Positions 5,837-5,938 of a DNA stretch of 5,938 nt are shown piece after piece. The notes beneath the pieces were generated by a model that ran no database searches, was not told the origin of the DNA, and saw only the letters and a program-made list of their open reading frames with translations. The first letter of the stretch is position 1; every line of letters starts with the position of its first letter. This DNA comes from Clostridiales bacterium. Lineage in GTDB: Bacteria; Bacillota_A; Clostridia; Christensenellales; Christensenellaceae. The position numbers and the translations under genes were made by a program. The DNA lies in contig QANA01000059.1 in the NCBI GenBank assembly GCA_003149735.1, forward strand, positions 1 to 5,938, in the 5' to 3' direction.

Positions 5837-5938
5837 TTAAGCATCAAAAATGGAAGATGCCTCTTTGAGCAGTTCGCGGATTTCCAAATGCTGAGGACAA
5901 TGGCTTTCGCATAATCCGCATTCCAGACAATCTTTGGC
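5837..5938 (-). CDS. C-terminal end of a 4Fe-4S protein, probably an aldo/keto reductase (partial)
   Basis: Only the last 33 residues are in the window; the gene continues past the right edge, so its start is not visible. They contain CLECGLCESHCPQH, a CX2CX2CX3CP motif for one 4Fe-4S cluster, followed by an amphipathic tail (LEIRELLKEASSIFDA) and TAA. A single ferredoxin-type cluster followed by PQH and a short helix at the very C terminus is typical of the 4Fe-4S-containing aldo/keto reductases of anaerobic bacteria, but other iron-sulfur oxidoreductases end similarly. It is convergent with the purine operon and shares the bidirectional terminator. Confidence 0.75.
   Translation of the reverse strand, partial: AKDCLECGLCESHCPQHLEIRELLKEASSIFDA

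Overview
The window looks like chromosomal DNA from an anaerobic Firmicute (Clostridia or Negativicutes; a species cannot be named from sequence alone). It is moderately AT-rich, with strong GGAGG-type ribosome binding sites, sigma-70/A-like promoters and U-tailed hairpin terminators. It carries a stand-alone AICAR formyltransferase paired with a PurO-type IMP cyclohydrolase, instead of the usual fused PurH, under a ZTP riboswitch.

Layout: (1) Positions 1-68 are the 3' part of a proline tRNA (anticodon GGG), followed at once by a strong terminator. (2) Positions 69-750 have no convincing gene, only an unassigned hairpin near 276-309 and an orphan plus-strand terminator at 541-577. (3) Positions 751-1402 (minus strand) are a full-length but ruined gene. 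Its reading frame can be rebuilt across three in-frame TGA codons and two single-base deletions; the family is conserved but functionally unknown to me. (4) Positions 1403-1937 are largely non-coding and hold two GC-rich hairpins. (5) manA (minus strand) encodes a type I mannose-6-phosphate isomerase-like protein. (6) A MarR-family regulator is divergent from it across an intergenic region of about 180 bases with a promoter for each direction. (7) A promoter, a ZTP (pfl) riboswitch and an intrinsic terminator lead into IMP cyclohydrolase and AICAR formyltransferase, a two-gene operon. (8) A terminator that can work in both directions separates these from the convergent C-terminal end of a 4Fe-4S protein, probably an aldo/keto reductase, which runs off the right edge.

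The most coherent system is the purine module. ZMP (AICAR) is the substrate of the formyltransferase. The riboswitch senses ZMP/ZTP, and its conserved 3' end overlaps the base of the terminator stem, so ligand binding should prevent termination and switch on the two enzymes that convert ZMP to FAICAR and then IMP. I found no convincing novel defence, mobile or CRISPR system. The least explained items are the decayed conserved gene, the orphan terminator at 541-577, and the hairpin at 276-309 whose minus-strand loop exposes a Shine-Dalgarno sequence.
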